A DNA stretch of 11,314 nt from DASUAO01 sp046484625 (GCA_046484625.1 JAWOIO010000078.1:1-11314); one strand, 5' to 3'. Counted from the stretch's first letter, positions 1 through 7,662 are shown. Program-made: numbers and translations. Notes: a model not told the origin generated them from the letters alone.

Positions 1-246
1 CTTCGCTGCGACCTGGGCCGCCTCGCCGCCGCTCAGGAGGGCGAACGCGCCGCCGGCGAGGGCCAGCACGACAGCGGTCGCGGCGCCGACAGTCCGAATG
101 CGGCGCCGTCGCGCGAGCGCTCTCCGCTCGTGCCGACCGAGCGGCGGCCTGTCGCCGCTCGCGGCTGGACGTTGCCGCGCGGCAGGCTTGCGCTGCGCGG
201 CAGGTCTCCGCTCGTTCCGACCCGGGGGTCGACCTTGCTCCGCCAT
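1..246 (-). CDS. N-terminal part of a single-pass membrane protein (cut by window edge)
   Basis: The reading frame starts at ATG 246..244 and stays open to base 1, giving 82 residues of a longer protein. Residues 1-51 are very basic and low in complexity, rich in Arg, Ala, Pro and Gln. They contain two related blocks, GRNERRP and GRHERRA, and the DNA under them repeats too. Residues 52-71 are a hydrophobic segment of Ala, Val, Leu and Gly, followed by LSGGEA. This gives a cytoplasmic basic tail, one membrane anchor and then presumably an extracytoplasmic domain outside the window. Many actinobacterial anchored lipoprotein-like, thioredoxin-like or DUF proteins look like this at the N terminus, so the family cannot be named. 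No Shine-Dalgarno sequence is visible, but TAGGGT lies 9 nt before the ATG, so the mRNA could be nearly leaderless. It follows the 52-residue gene after a 50-bp gap on the same strand. Confidence 0.6.
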   Translation of the reverse strand, partial: MAEQGRPPGRNERRPAAQRKPAARQRPAASGDRPPLGRHERRALARRRRIRTVGAATAVVLALAGGAFALLSGGEAAQVAAK

Positions 247-255
247 CTGGCCCAA

Positions 256-261
256 ACCCTA
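256..261 (-). promoter_or_regulatory. Possible -10 element of the membrane-protein gene
   Basis: On the minus strand TAGGGT fits the actinobacterial TANNNT -10 pattern and ends 9 nt before ATG 246. No convincing -35 hexamer is present 16-18 nt upstream. A six-base pattern like this is weak evidence on its own; the absence of a ribosome binding site gives it slight support. Confidence 0.25.
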
Positions 262-296
262 CTGGATGGTCGCGCGCGATTCCTGCCGGGGCCTGC

Positions 297-455
297 TCAG
301 CTCGACGCCGGGGCCGTGGCCTCGACGTCGGCAGCGAGCAGCATGAGACGCAGGTCGAGCAGGAGGTCGGTGATCTCGGCCGCGGAGACGAGGTCACGAC
401 CCCGGTAGCGGTCGAGGGCCTCATCGATGCGAGTGGTGAGTGCCGTCTGGTCCAT
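297..455 (-). CDS. Small helical protein of unknown function (52 aa)
   Basis: ATG 455..453 to TGA 299..297 encodes 52 residues. I chose this ATG over an upstream one at 536 because GGAGGG lies about 9 nt before it and because the frame upstream of it is Arg-rich and not protein-like. The sequence (MDQTALTTRIDEALDRYRGR, then an acidic and Leu-rich stretch ending LLLDLRLMLLAAD) suggests two amphipathic helices, with no Cys, no signal peptide and no membrane segment. It could be a small dimeric or partner-binding protein. It is co-oriented with sufC-sufS-sufU and separated from sufU by 93 bp that hold a strong hairpin, so it is probably transcribed separately. I recognise no family. Codon use matches its neighbours, which supports it being a real gene. 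Confidence 0.6.
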   Translation of the reverse strand: MDQTALTTRIDEALDRYRGRDLVSAAEITDLLLDLRLMLLAADVEATAPASS

Positions 456-483
456 GCTCCCCGTTCCCTCCCGTGATCGTCGC

Positions 484-503
484 CGTTGGTCTTGGGTCCA
501 ACG
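484..503. promoter_or_regulatory. Inverted repeat CGTTGG-N8-CCAACG ahead of the small gene
   Basis: Perfect 6-bp arms (484-489 and 498-503) are separated by 8 nt. The minus-strand hexamer TACGTT (505..500), a TANNNT-type -10 candidate for the 52-residue gene, overlaps one arm. That geometry would suit a repressor site or a short 5'-UTR hairpin. No -35 is evident. The case for regulation is inference only. Confidence 0.3.
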
Positions 504-510
504 TAGTCGC

Positions 511-534
511 GGCGCCCGGTATGCCCGGGGCGCC
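511..534 (-). terminator. GC-rich hairpin downstream of sufU
   Basis: Arms GGCGCCC (511-517) and GGGCGCC (528-534) pair perfectly. Two further G-C pairs (518-519 with 525-526) form if base 527 is bulged, leaving a 5-nt loop. The hairpin begins 15 nt after the sufU stop codon. There is no T-tract after it on the minus strand, so it is not a textbook intrinsic terminator. Actinobacterial terminators often lack a T-tract, and it could also serve as a 3'-end stabiliser. Confidence 0.45.
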
Positions 535-548
535 ATCCGGCTCGCCGG

Positions 549-1028
549 CTACGCGGCGCCGGCCTCGTCGAGGCCCTGCTCGAGCGTGTTCCAGGCCAGG
601 GTGGCGCACTTGATCCGGACCGGGAACTTCACGACGCCCTGGAGTGCCTCGAGGTCCCCGAGGCGAACCTCGGCGACCTCGACGCCGGCGTCGTCGTCCG
701 CCGCGCCGCCCTCGAGCTGGGACTCGTGGATCGACATCAGGGACTTGAACGCGTGGATGATCCGCCGGGCCTCGTCGACGGGCTTGCCCTTGACGGCCGC
801 GCTCATCATCGACGTCGACGCCTGGCTGATCGAGCAGCCCTGCCCGGCCGTGCGAACGTCGGTCACCACGCCGTCGTCGACCACGAGGTAGAGGACGACC
901 TCGTCGCCGCAGAGGGGGTTGAAGCCCTCGACCCGGTGGGCCGGGGGGACCGGGAGCTCGCCGCGGTTCCGCGGCGCGCGGTAGTGGTCGAGGATGATCT
1001 CGCGATAGAGGTCTTCGAGGCCTGCCAT
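549..1028 (-). CDS. sufU: SufU, zinc-dependent sulfur acceptor for SufS
   Basis: This 159-residue protein is a NifU/IscU-fold SufU. Known SufU proteins take persulfide sulfur from the cysteine desulfurase SufS through a zinc-bound cysteine and pass it on to the SufBCD scaffold. The conserved ligands are all visible: Cys40 and Asp42 in NPLCGDEV, Cys65 in GQGCSIS and Cys141 in IKCATLAW. The segment at residues 104-125, between the second and third cysteines, is acidic and corresponds to the insertion that separates SufU from IscU. The N terminus (LEDLYREIILDHYRAPRNRG) is typical of the family, and the length matches. ATG 1028 is preceded by AGAGGAAG at good spacing. It lies 27 bp after sufS on the same strand and is the last clear suf gene. 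No sufT (DUF59) gene follows. Confidence 0.95.
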   Translation of the reverse strand: MAGLEDLYREIILDHYRAPRNRGELPVPPAHRVEGFNPLCGDEVVLYLVVDDGVVTDVRTAGQGCSISQASTSMMSAAVKGKPVDEARRIIHAFKSLMSIHESQLEGGAADDDAGVEVAEVRLGDLEALQGVVKFPVRIKCATLAWNTLEQGLDEAGAA

Positions 1029-1055
1029 CCCTGCTTCCTCTCTCCCCGTCCGGTC

Positions 1056-2287
1056 CTAGATCCCGAAGAACTTCTCGGCCGTGGCGAGTGCCTCGACCAG
1101 GGCGTCGACGTCGGACTCGTCGTTGTACACGTAGAACGATGCGCGGGTCGTCGCGGGGACCCCGAGCGACCGCATGAGCGGCTTCGCGCAGTGGTGCCCG
1201 GCCCGGACGCAGACACCGGCCTCGTCGACGACCTGCGACACATCGTGTGCGTGGATCCCCTCGAACAGGAAGGAGAGGACGCCGCCGCGCACGTCGAGAT
1301 CGGTCGGTCCGTAGATCGTCAGGCGGTCGCCGAAGCGCTGCGCGAGGGCGTCGAGCGCGTACTCGGTGAGCGCCCGCTCGTGCGCCCGGATCGCGGGCAG
1401 CCCCAGGGCTTCGAGGTAGTCGACGGCGGCGCCGAGGCCGATCGCCTCGACGATCGGCGGGGTGCCCGCCTCGAACTTCCACGGGACGTCGTTGGTCGTG
1501 AAGCCGGTCGTGGTGACGTCACGGATCATCTCGCCACCACCCAGGAACGGCGGCATCGCTTCGAGGAGCTCGGCGCGGGCCCACAGGCCTCCGATGCCGC
1601 TCGGCCCGAGCATCTTGTGGCCGGTGAAGCCCACGAAGTCGGCGTCCCAGGCCGTCACGTCGACGGTGAGGTGGGGGACGGCCTGCGCCGCGTCGACCAG
1701 GACGAGCGCACCCGCGGCGTGGGCCGCTGTGACCAGGCCCTCGACGTCGTTGATCGTGCCCAGCACGTTGGACACCGCGGTCACTGCGAGCAGCTTGGCG
1801 CCGTCGAGGAGGCGGTCGAGGTCGCCGAGGTCGAGGCGGTGGTCGGCGGTGAGCGGGATCCACCGCAGCTCGATGCCGATCTCGCTCGCGAGCATGTGCC
1901 ACGGGATGATGTTGGCGTGGTGCTCCATCTCCGTGAGGACGACGACATCACCGGCCCGGAGGTTGGCGCGGCCCCACGAGTGCGCGACGAGGTTGATCGC
2001 CTCGGTCACGTTCTTGGTGAACACGATCTCCGACGTCGACGGCGCGTGCAGCAGTCGCGCGACCTTGGCGCGGCTCGCCTCGAACGCCGCGGTCGCCTCC
2101 TCGGCGATCGTGTAGACGCCCCGATGCACGTTCGCGTACGACTCGCGGTAGCAGCGTTCCATCGCGTCGAGGACCTGCACGGGCTTCTGGGACGACGATG
2201 CCGAGTCGAGGTACACCAGCGCCTGCCCGTTGACCTCGCGCGCCAGGATCGGGAAGTCGCGCTTGATCCGGGCGACGTCGAGCGTGC

Positions 2288-2291
<4 letters not shown>
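1056..2291 (-). CDS. sufS: SufS, PLP-dependent cysteine desulfurase
   Basis: SufS (411 aa, class V aminotransferase fold) converts L-cysteine to L-alanine and leaves a persulfide on an active-site cysteine. Visible landmarks are His124/His125 in EMEHHANIIP (PLP stacking), Asp200 in VLVDAAQAVPH (pyridine nitrogen), Lys226 in FTGHKMLGPSGIGG (Schiff base) and Cys368 in RAGHHCAKPLM (persulfide cysteine). RASFYVYN at 383-390 closes the fold. Length and motifs are those of group II SufS enzymes that work with SufU, which is the next gene. The start is ATG 2291, which overlaps the sufC stop as ATGA. The frame is open further upstream, but those 124 extra codons lie antiparallel-free inside sufC and look like nonsense. 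No Shine-Dalgarno sequence is seen, so translation is probably coupled to sufC. EgtE has the same fold, but the Cys loop and the SufU neighbour favour SufS. Confidence 0.95.
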
Positions 2292-3091
<800 letters not shown>

Positions 3092-3128
3092 GCCCCCAAG
3101 TGTATTGACACTATCTGCGTAGTGGAAA
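3092..3128 (-). promoter_or_regulatory. Leaderless promoter of sufC with an inverted repeat on the -10 box
   Basis: On the minus strand TTTCCA (3128..3123, 4 of 6 to TTGACA) is followed after 18 nt by TACACT (3104..3099), then by 7 nt and the GTG of sufC. Transcription starting about 7 nt after the -10 would begin at or next to the GTG, giving a leaderless mRNA. AGTGT-CAAT-ACACT (3112..3099), an inverted repeat with 5-bp arms, overlaps the -10 box and could be an operator. The 76-bp spacing after egtD and this promoter argue that suf is transcribed independently of egt. Confidence 0.55.
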
Positions 3129-3167
3129 CTCGGGGCCCCGACGAAGCGGCCACCCACGGCGGGTCGC

Positions 3168-4148
3168 TCAGGCGGGTCGCGACAGGCTCAGGGCGAAGTC
3201 GCCCGCGGGATCGGTCCACCAGTGCTCCAGGCGCAAGCCCGCATCGGCCATCCCCGACTCCACGCGGGCCCGGGTGAACTTGGCGCTGATCTCGGTGCGC
3301 ATCTCCTCACCGGCCGCGAACTCCACGTCGAGAGCGAGTGCACCCACCCGGACACGGGTCGCCGCGGGAGTGCGCAGAAGCATCTCGATCCACTCGTGCC
3401 GCTCGTCGAAGCGGGCGACGTGCTCGAAGCGGTCCGGGTCGAAGTCGGCGTCGAGACGCGTGTTCACCACCTGCAGCACGTTCTTGTTGAACGCGGCCGT
3501 GACACCCGCGGCGTCGTCGTAGGCGGCGACGAGACGACCACGGTCCTTCACGAGGTCGGTGCCGAGGAGGAACCAGTCCTCGGGTCCCAGCCCTGCGGCG
3601 ATCGCGCCGAGGAACCGGGCGCGGTCGTCGGGGAGGAAGTTGCCGATCGTCCCGCCGAGGAAGGCCACCACGCGTCGGCCGCCGTCGGGGATCCGGTCGA
3701 GGTGCCGCTCGAAGTCGCCGACGACGGCGTGCACCGGCACGGCGTACTCGTCGGCGATCGCCTGCGCCGCGTCCCGCAGCGTCTGCTCGCTGACGTCGAA
3801 GGGCACGAACCGACGGAGCGTCCCCGCGCCCGCGAGCGCGTCGAGCAGCAGTCGGGTCTTCTCCGAGGTCCCGGAGCCGAGCTCGACGAGCGTGTCGGCT
3901 CCCGTGGCCGCCGCGATGTCGCCTGCGTGCGCGTCGAGGATGCTGCGCTCGGCGCGCGTGGGGTAGTACTCGGGCAGCCGGGTGATCTGGTCGAAGAGGT
4001 CGGAGCCGCGGTCGTCGTAGAACCACTTCGGGGGGAGCTCCTTCGGCGTCGCGGTCAGCCCCGCACGGACGTCGGCGGCCAGCGCCGCGTCGATCTCGTC
4101 GTCGCTCAGGTGCACGTCGACTCGCACGGCCGGTGGGGCGGTGGTCAC
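3168..4148 (-). CDS. egtD: EgtD, histidine N-alpha-trimethyltransferase
   Basis: EgtD transfers three methyl groups from S-adenosylmethionine to histidine, giving hercynine, a committed step to ergothioneine. The 326-residue length matches mycobacterial EgtD. Seen in the sequence are PPKWFYDDRGSDLFDQIT with Tyr44, LPEYYPTRAE with Tyr61, the SAM loop ELGSGTSEKT (89-98), LGGTIGNF with Asn170, and RTEISAKF with Glu286 and Ser288. These correspond to the known histidine-binding residues Tyr39, Tyr56, Asn166, Glu282 and Ser284 of the M. smegmatis enzyme, with a steady offset of 4-5. The start is GTG 4148, which overlaps the egtC stop codon as GTGA, so translation is coupled. It is the last gene of the egt run. 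No egtE follows; the next gene is sufC behind its own promoter. Confidence 0.95.
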   Translation of the reverse strand: MTTAPPAVRVDVHLSDDEIDAALAADVRAGLTATPKELPPKWFYDDRGSDLFDQITRLPEYYPTRAERSILDAHAGDIAAATGADTLVELGSGTSEKTRLLLDALAGAGTLRRFVPFDVSEQTLRDAAQAIADEYAVPVHAVVGDFERHLDRIPDGGRRVVAFLGGTIGNFLPDDRARFLGAIAAGLGPEDWFLLGTDLVKDRGRLVAAYDDAAGVTAAFNKNVLQVVNTRLDADFDPDRFEHVARFDERHEWIEMLLRTPAATRVRVGALALDVEFAAGEEMRTEISAKFTRARVESGMADAGLRLEHWWTDPAGDFALSLSRPA

Positions 4149-4891
4149 CGGACTCCGATCTCGAGCGTCGTGGAGCGCCAGCCCTGCTGGTCGCCGCTGA
4201 CGACGGTGCGGTCAGGGAGGCGGTCCCAGTCGTCGCCGTCGTCGAACGGTTCCGACGCCAACGTCAGGCCGTCGTCGACCCGTGCGTGCAGCGTGTGGCC
4301 CCACACCGTCGCCGCGACCTGCTCGGCGTCGGCGAGCACCATGTTGAGCTCACCGGCGCTCCGGGGAGCGACCGCGCCGACGACGTCCGCGAGGGCCTCG
4401 GCGGCAGTCGCGCCGGCGTCGACCGCATCGAGGGCCAGTGCGAACAGCACCTCGGAGTCGGCGCTCCCCTCGATGCCCTGCGCCCGGGTCGCGGAGACCC
4501 GGGACCGCAGCACGGCGCCGAAGCCGTCGTGCCAGCCGAGGACGATCCCGTTCAGCGAGAAGAGCCACCGACCGTCGGTGAAGGGGGCGTTCCCCGACAC
4601 CTCGACCGGGAGCCCGGGTGATGCCAGCCGCGCGGCTGCGACGAACGCACCCGAGCGCGTGGACCCGGCGAGGGGCGGGAGGTCGGGGTCGTCCCAGATC
4701 GCGGTCGTGCTGCGGTGCCGTTGCAGCCCGCCGTCCGCGTCGTACCAGCCGATCCCGTAGCCGTGCGGGTTGTCGTCGATCCCGGGTTGGAAGCGGGGGG
4801 CCCGGGCCTGCCCGGCGAGCGCGGTCGGGGTCGAGAAGACGAGCGCATCGAGCGCGATCGGTGGGCCCAGGTACGCGACGTGCCGGCACAC
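4145..4891 (-). CDS. egtC: EgtC, glutamine-amidotransferase-fold hydrolase of ergothioneine synthesis
   Basis: EgtC removes the gamma-glutamyl group from the EgtB product (gamma-glutamyl hercynylcysteine sulfoxide). It belongs to the class II (Ntn) glutamine amidotransferase family, in which Cys2 becomes the N-terminal nucleophile after methionine removal. The start GTG 4891 gives exactly this (M)CRHVAYLGPP beginning. Other family landmarks are NPHGYGIGWY (41-50), NAPF (101-104), SLNGIVLGW (112-120) and GSADSEVLF (142-150). It has 248 residues, slightly longer than the mycobacterial protein. The frame is open for another 245 codons upstream, but that is antiparallel noise inside egtB and would bury the nucleophile. 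The gene begins 7 nt after the egtB stop and overlaps egtD by 4 nt. Confidence 0.93.
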   Translation of the reverse strand: MCRHVAYLGPPIALDALVFSTPTALAGQARAPRFQPGIDDNPHGYGIGWYDADGGLQRHRSTTAIWDDPDLPPLAGSTRSGAFVAAARLASPGLPVEVSGNAPFTDGRWLFSLNGIVLGWHDGFGAVLRSRVSATRAQGIEGSADSEVLFALALDAVDAGATAAEALADVVGAVAPRSAGELNMVLADAEQVAATVWGHTLHARVDDGLTLASEPFDDGDDWDRLPDRTVVSGDQQGWRSTTLEIGVR

Positions 4892-4898
4892 GGGGCGG

Positions 4899-6149
4899 TC
4901 AGCTCCCGTCGGTCGCGCAGCGGAAGCCGGAGAAGATCTGACGTCGGATCGGGAAGTCCCAGTTCCGGAACGTCGGCCGACGGGCGACGTCGGGGGTCGA
5001 CCACGATCCGCCGCGCAGCACCCGGTAGTCGGGGCCGAAGAACACCTCGGAGTACTCGCGGTAGGGGAACGACCGGAAGCCCGGGTATCCGTCGAAGGTC
5101 GACGCGGTCCACTCCCACACCTGGCCGGCGCCGGGGAGTCCCTCTGGCGCGCGCGCAGCAGCTTCCCACTCGAGCTCGGTCGGCAACCGCTTGCCGACCC
5201 AGCGCGCGTACGCGTCGGCTTCGTGCCAGCAGACGTGCTGGACCGGCTCGTCGGCGGGCAGGTCCTCGTCCCGGCCGAAGTGGCGACGCGTCCAGTCGCG
5301 GCCGTGTCCGTGCCAACCGAGCGGGGCGCGCGTGTCGGTCTCGGTGCGCCACTCCCAACCGGCGGCGTCCCAGAGTCGCGTGTCGTCGTATCCGCCGTCG
5401 GCGATGAACGCCGCGAACTCGCTGTTCGTGACCGGGCGGGCGTCGATCCGGTAGGGGGCGAGCGCGATCTCGTGCTCGGGTCGTTCGTTGTCGTACGCCC
5501 ACTGGCCACCGGCCCCGGCGGCTGTGAGTGCGGCGCCCGGCTCGGTCGAGCCGGTGCCGATGTGGCCGGTGCCGATGTGGGCGGTGCCGGGCCCGGCGAT
5601 CGAGCCCGTGATCGTGCCGGCCGCACCGGCGACCGAGGCGGGGCGCCACCGGTCGCGCGGCAGGTCGAGCGACGCGGTCAGCTCGGGATCCATCAGGTTG
5701 ATCGTCGCGAGCATCGTCTCGTCGTGCTGGTGCTCGTGCTGGACGACCATCCCGTAGACGAAGCCGCCGGCGAGGAGCGGATCGTGCGCGGGCGACGCGG
5801 CGTCGAGGTCGAGCCGATCGAGGTGCTCGAGCACGCGGTTGCGCACGTCCTGCACGAAGGCGCGCGCCTCTTCGGGGCCCAGGATCGGGAGGGAGACCCG
5901 CTCGCGCCGCGGGTGCAGGAACGCGTCGTAGAGGTCGTCGAACCGGGGGTCGGTGGGCGGCGCCTCCGTGAGCGCCCGGAGCAGCCAGAGCTCCTCGTAG
6001 TGGCCGATGTGGGCGAGGTCCCAGACCAGCGGGGACATCAGCGGGGAGATCTGCCGGCGGAGGGTCTCGTCGTCGAAGTGCCCGAGGAGCTCGAGGGTCC
6101 GGCGTCGAGCGGTGTCGAGATGCTCCGCGATGTCCGCGGTCAGGCCCAC
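4899..6149 (-). CDS. egtB: EgtB, non-heme iron sulfoxide synthase
   Basis: EgtB uses iron and oxygen to join gamma-glutamylcysteine to hercynine as a sulfoxide. The 416 residues show an N-terminal DinB-like domain and a C-terminal formylglycine-generating-enzyme (sulfatase-modifying) domain. Likely iron ligands are His47 in WDLAHIGHYEELW plus His138 and His142 in QHEHQHDET. Tyr375 in FGPDYRVLRGGSW matches the catalytic tyrosine (Tyr377) of the M. thermoresistibile enzyme, and Arg81/Arg82/Arg84 sit where the gamma-glutamylcysteine-binding arginines do. RLPTELEWEAAAR is the classic FGE motif. Between the domains (about 171-215) is an Ala/Gly/Thr-rich linker longer than usual, with a tandem GHIGT repeat. 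The start GTG 6149 overlaps the egtA end by 10 nt and has GGGGGA 4 nt upstream. A longer ATG start at 6344 adds only an Arg-rich shadow of egtA. Confidence 0.94.
   Translation of the reverse strand: MGLTADIAEHLDTARRRTLELLGHFDDETLRRQISPLMSPLVWDLAHIGHYEELWLLRALTEAPPTDPRFDDLYDAFLHPRRERVSLPILGPEEARAFVQDVRNRVLEHLDRLDLDAASPAHDPLLAGGFVYGMVVQHEHQHDETMLATINLMDPELTASLDLPRDRWRPASVAGAAGTITGSIAGPGTAHIGTGHIGTGSTEPGAALTAAGAGGQWAYDNERPEHEIALAPYRIDARPVTNSEFAAFIADGGYDDTRLWDAAGWEWRTETDTRAPLGWHGHGRDWTRRHFGRDEDLPADEPVQHVCWHEADAYARWVGKRLPTELEWEAAARAPEGLPGAGQVWEWTASTFDGYPGFRSFPYREYSEVFFGPDYRVLRGGSWSTPDVARRPTFRNWDFPIRRQIFSGFRCATDGS
5551..5595 (-). repeat. 15-bp tandem repeat in the EgtB inter-domain linker
   Basis: Bases 5551-5565 and 5566-5580 are identical (ccggtgccgatgtgg on the plus strand), and 5581-5595 is a diverged third copy. 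On the coding strand this gives HIGTGHIGTG around residues 191-200 of EgtB. The repeat lies in the linker between the DinB and FGE-like domains, away from the active site. Confidence 0.8.
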
Positions 6150-7417
6150 GGATCCCCCACGCCGGACAGCGGCCGGTTGTCGGGTTCGGGCATCGGGTCG
6201 AGTCCGGCCGCCCATTCGTCGAGGCGGTCGTCGGCGGGACCGCGCCCGCGGCGGACGTAGTCGTCGACGAATCGCTCGGTTGCCGCGATGGTGGTGGGAT
6301 CGGCGACGCCGGCGCGCATGGCGTCGAGCGCGACGTCGAAGCACGCACGCGCCGCCGCGCCCAGGACGGGATCAGAGAGCCCGTCGCGCGCGGCCGTGGC
6401 CCAGCGGTCGCGGACCCCGCGCAGATCGGGTTCGAGGACCGCAGCCGCGTCGCGGTCCTGGATCAGCACCGCGCTCACCGCCGTCGCGACCCGCCACCAC
6501 GGGTCGGGGACCGAGTCGAGCATGCGGAGCTCGAGCCAGCCGCGGGGCCGGATCGGGGGGAACAGGGTCGTGAGGTGGTACTCGAGGTCGTCGATGGTCG
6601 GCCACCCCAGCGCATGGCCGCGCTCGATCCAGTCGCCGAAGGTGAACGGCTCGAGCACGGGCACGTAGTCGTCGGGCGAGGTCCGCACGAGCATCACGCG
6701 TGCCTCCATCGCGTACTCGGCCCAGGAGTCACGACCGGTCACATGTCCGTTGACGACCCCGGTGCGGCACGGGTCGACGTCGTCCCAGACCGCGAGGCGC
6801 GTGGACCGGAAGCCCGTCGGGCCGTCGGGTCCGATCGGCGAGTTCGCGAACGCCGCCGCGAGCACCGGCCCGACGGCGTGCGCAGCGCGCCACCGCGTCT
6901 CGACCTCGTCGCCTGCCCCGAGGTCGAGGTTCACCTGGAGTGCCGCGGTGCTGCGCATCATCGTGCGACCCGCGGTGCCGTGGCTGTCGAAGTACGCCTC
7001 CATGGCGTCGTAGCGCGGGGTGAGCACGGCACGGGCGCGGCGGGGACCGGGCTCGAGCCCGACCGCGACCAGCGAGATGCCGGCATCGGCGAGGACCACG
7101 CCGAGCGACGCGGCGTCGCGCGCGGTGACCTCACACGCGGCGAGCAGGGGGAGTGGCGGTGAGCTCAGCTCGACCTGGCCTCCGGGCTCGAACGTGAGCC
7201 GGCTGCCGCCGGGGAGGGGTGGGCCGGCCGCAGCGGCGGCCGTGGTGGCCTCGAGCGAGGCCGGGACGGAGGGGTCGTCGGCGTGGACGGCGAGCCACTC
7301 GAGCTCGATGCCGACCTGACGGCGGGGGGAGTCGACCGTGGGGGGCCGGTCGAACCCGAGTCCGGCGGCGGCGGCGCGGGCCGTGTCGCCGGAGAGGGTG
7401 GGGGTGGTGGAGGGCAC
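6140..7417 (-). CDS. egtA: EgtA, glutamate-cysteine ligase of the ergothioneine pathway
   Basis: EgtA joins glutamate and cysteine using ATP, giving the gamma-glutamylcysteine that EgtB uses as sulfur donor. The 425 residues match the mycobacterial length. Family motifs of the actinobacterial glutamate-cysteine ligase type are visible: VGIELEW (35-41), FEPGGQVELSSPP (76-88), MMRSTAALQVNLD (153-165), FANSPIGPDGPTGFRSTR (190-207) and WLELRMLDS in the C-terminal half. The start is GTG 7417, the only start before the conserved part that is not preceded by a stop. No Shine-Dalgarno sequence is present; instead an upstream short frame ends TAG CCC GTG, 3 nt away, so reinitiation after that frame is likely. 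It is the first enzyme gene of egtA-egtB-egtC-egtD and overlaps egtB by 10 nt. Confidence 0.94.
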   Translation of the reverse strand: MPSTTPTLSGDTARAAAAGLGFDRPPTVDSPRRQVGIELEWLAVHADDPSVPASLEATTAAAAAGPPLPGGSRLTFEPGGQVELSSPPLPLLAACEVTARDAASLGVVLADAGISLVAVGLEPGPRRARAVLTPRYDAMEAYFDSHGTAGRTMMRSTAALQVNLDLGAGDEVETRWRAAHAVGPVLAAAFANSPIGPDGPTGFRSTRLAVWDDVDPCRTGVVNGHVTGRDSWAEYAMEARVMLVRTSPDDYVPVLEPFTFGDWIERGHALGWPTIDDLEYHLTTLFPPIRPRGWLELRMLDSVPDPWWRVATAVSAVLIQDRDAAAVLEPDLRGVRDRWATAARDGLSDPVLGAAARACFDVALDAMRAGVADPTTIAATERFVDDYVRRGRGPADDRLDEWAAGLDPMPEPDNRPLSGVGDPWA

Positions 7418-7420
7418 GGG

Positions 7421-7561
7421 CTACCGATGGCCGAATCGGGCGGAGACCCAGTCGTGGTCGCGGATCGAGCCGAGCTGCAGGTGGTGGAGCAGTGCGTGGT
7501 GCATCGCTGCGGTACCCCCGTTCCTCGCCGTGGCGGCGTGCTGCATCGCCGTTGTCGTCAT
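7421..7561 (-). CDS. Histidine-rich short ORF ahead of egtA (possible leader peptide)
   Basis: ATG 7561 to TAG 7423..7421 encodes 46 residues; an internal ATG at 7504 would give 27. The C-terminal part reads MHHALLHHLQLGSIRDHDWV and then ends in ARFGHR. Seven of 46 residues are His, six of them in the last 27, partly as HH pairs. About 87% of codons end in G or C, like the neighbours. The frame stops 3 nt before the egtA GTG, and egtA lacks a Shine-Dalgarno sequence, so the two are probably translationally coupled. GGGGG lies 10 nt before the internal ATG; the first ATG has no good site. It may be a regulatory leader sensing histidine, the substrate of EgtD, or a microprotein. I recognise no family. 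There is no room for a terminator hairpin between it and egtA, so classical attenuation is unlikely. Confidence 0.45.
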   Translation of the reverse strand: MTTTAMQHAATARNGGTAAMHHALLHHLQLGSIRDHDWVSARFGHR

Positions 7562-7593
7562 GGTCCGTTGGTGGCGCTGCGGGCGGATGTGTT

Positions 7594-7606
7594 ACGTCCG
7601 AGGGTA
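7594..7606 (-). promoter_or_regulatory. Candidate -10 element and start site of the egt operon
   Basis: TACCCT (7606..7601) fits TANNNT and is identical to the -10 candidate of the hydrolase gene at 10608..10603. A start about 7 nt downstream would leave a leader of some 32 nt before the His-rich ORF. The -35 region is weak. It lies in the 101-bp gap (7562-7662) between the glycosyltransferase stop and the His-rich ORF, the only sizeable gap upstream of egtA. A 14-bp palindrome, CCCGGGGCCCCGGG, lies at 7612-7625 just upstream. Confidence 0.35.
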
Positions 7607-7662
7607 CGCCCCCCGGGGCCCCGGGCGACCCCACGTACCCGACCATGCACCCGGGCCGGCGC

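Noticed and set aside
3222..6260. Long plus-strand open frames opposite egtD, egtC and egtB
   Set aside because: The same mirror-frame effect applies. No domain or motif is recognisable, and the minus-strand genes are certain.
7612..7625. CCCGGGGCCCCGGG palindrome, with a similar GGGGCCCC at 3132-3139, as a shared operator for egt and suf
   Set aside because: The two lie at different distances from their -10 boxes, and an all-G/C 8-mer is expected a few times by chance in a window of this composition.
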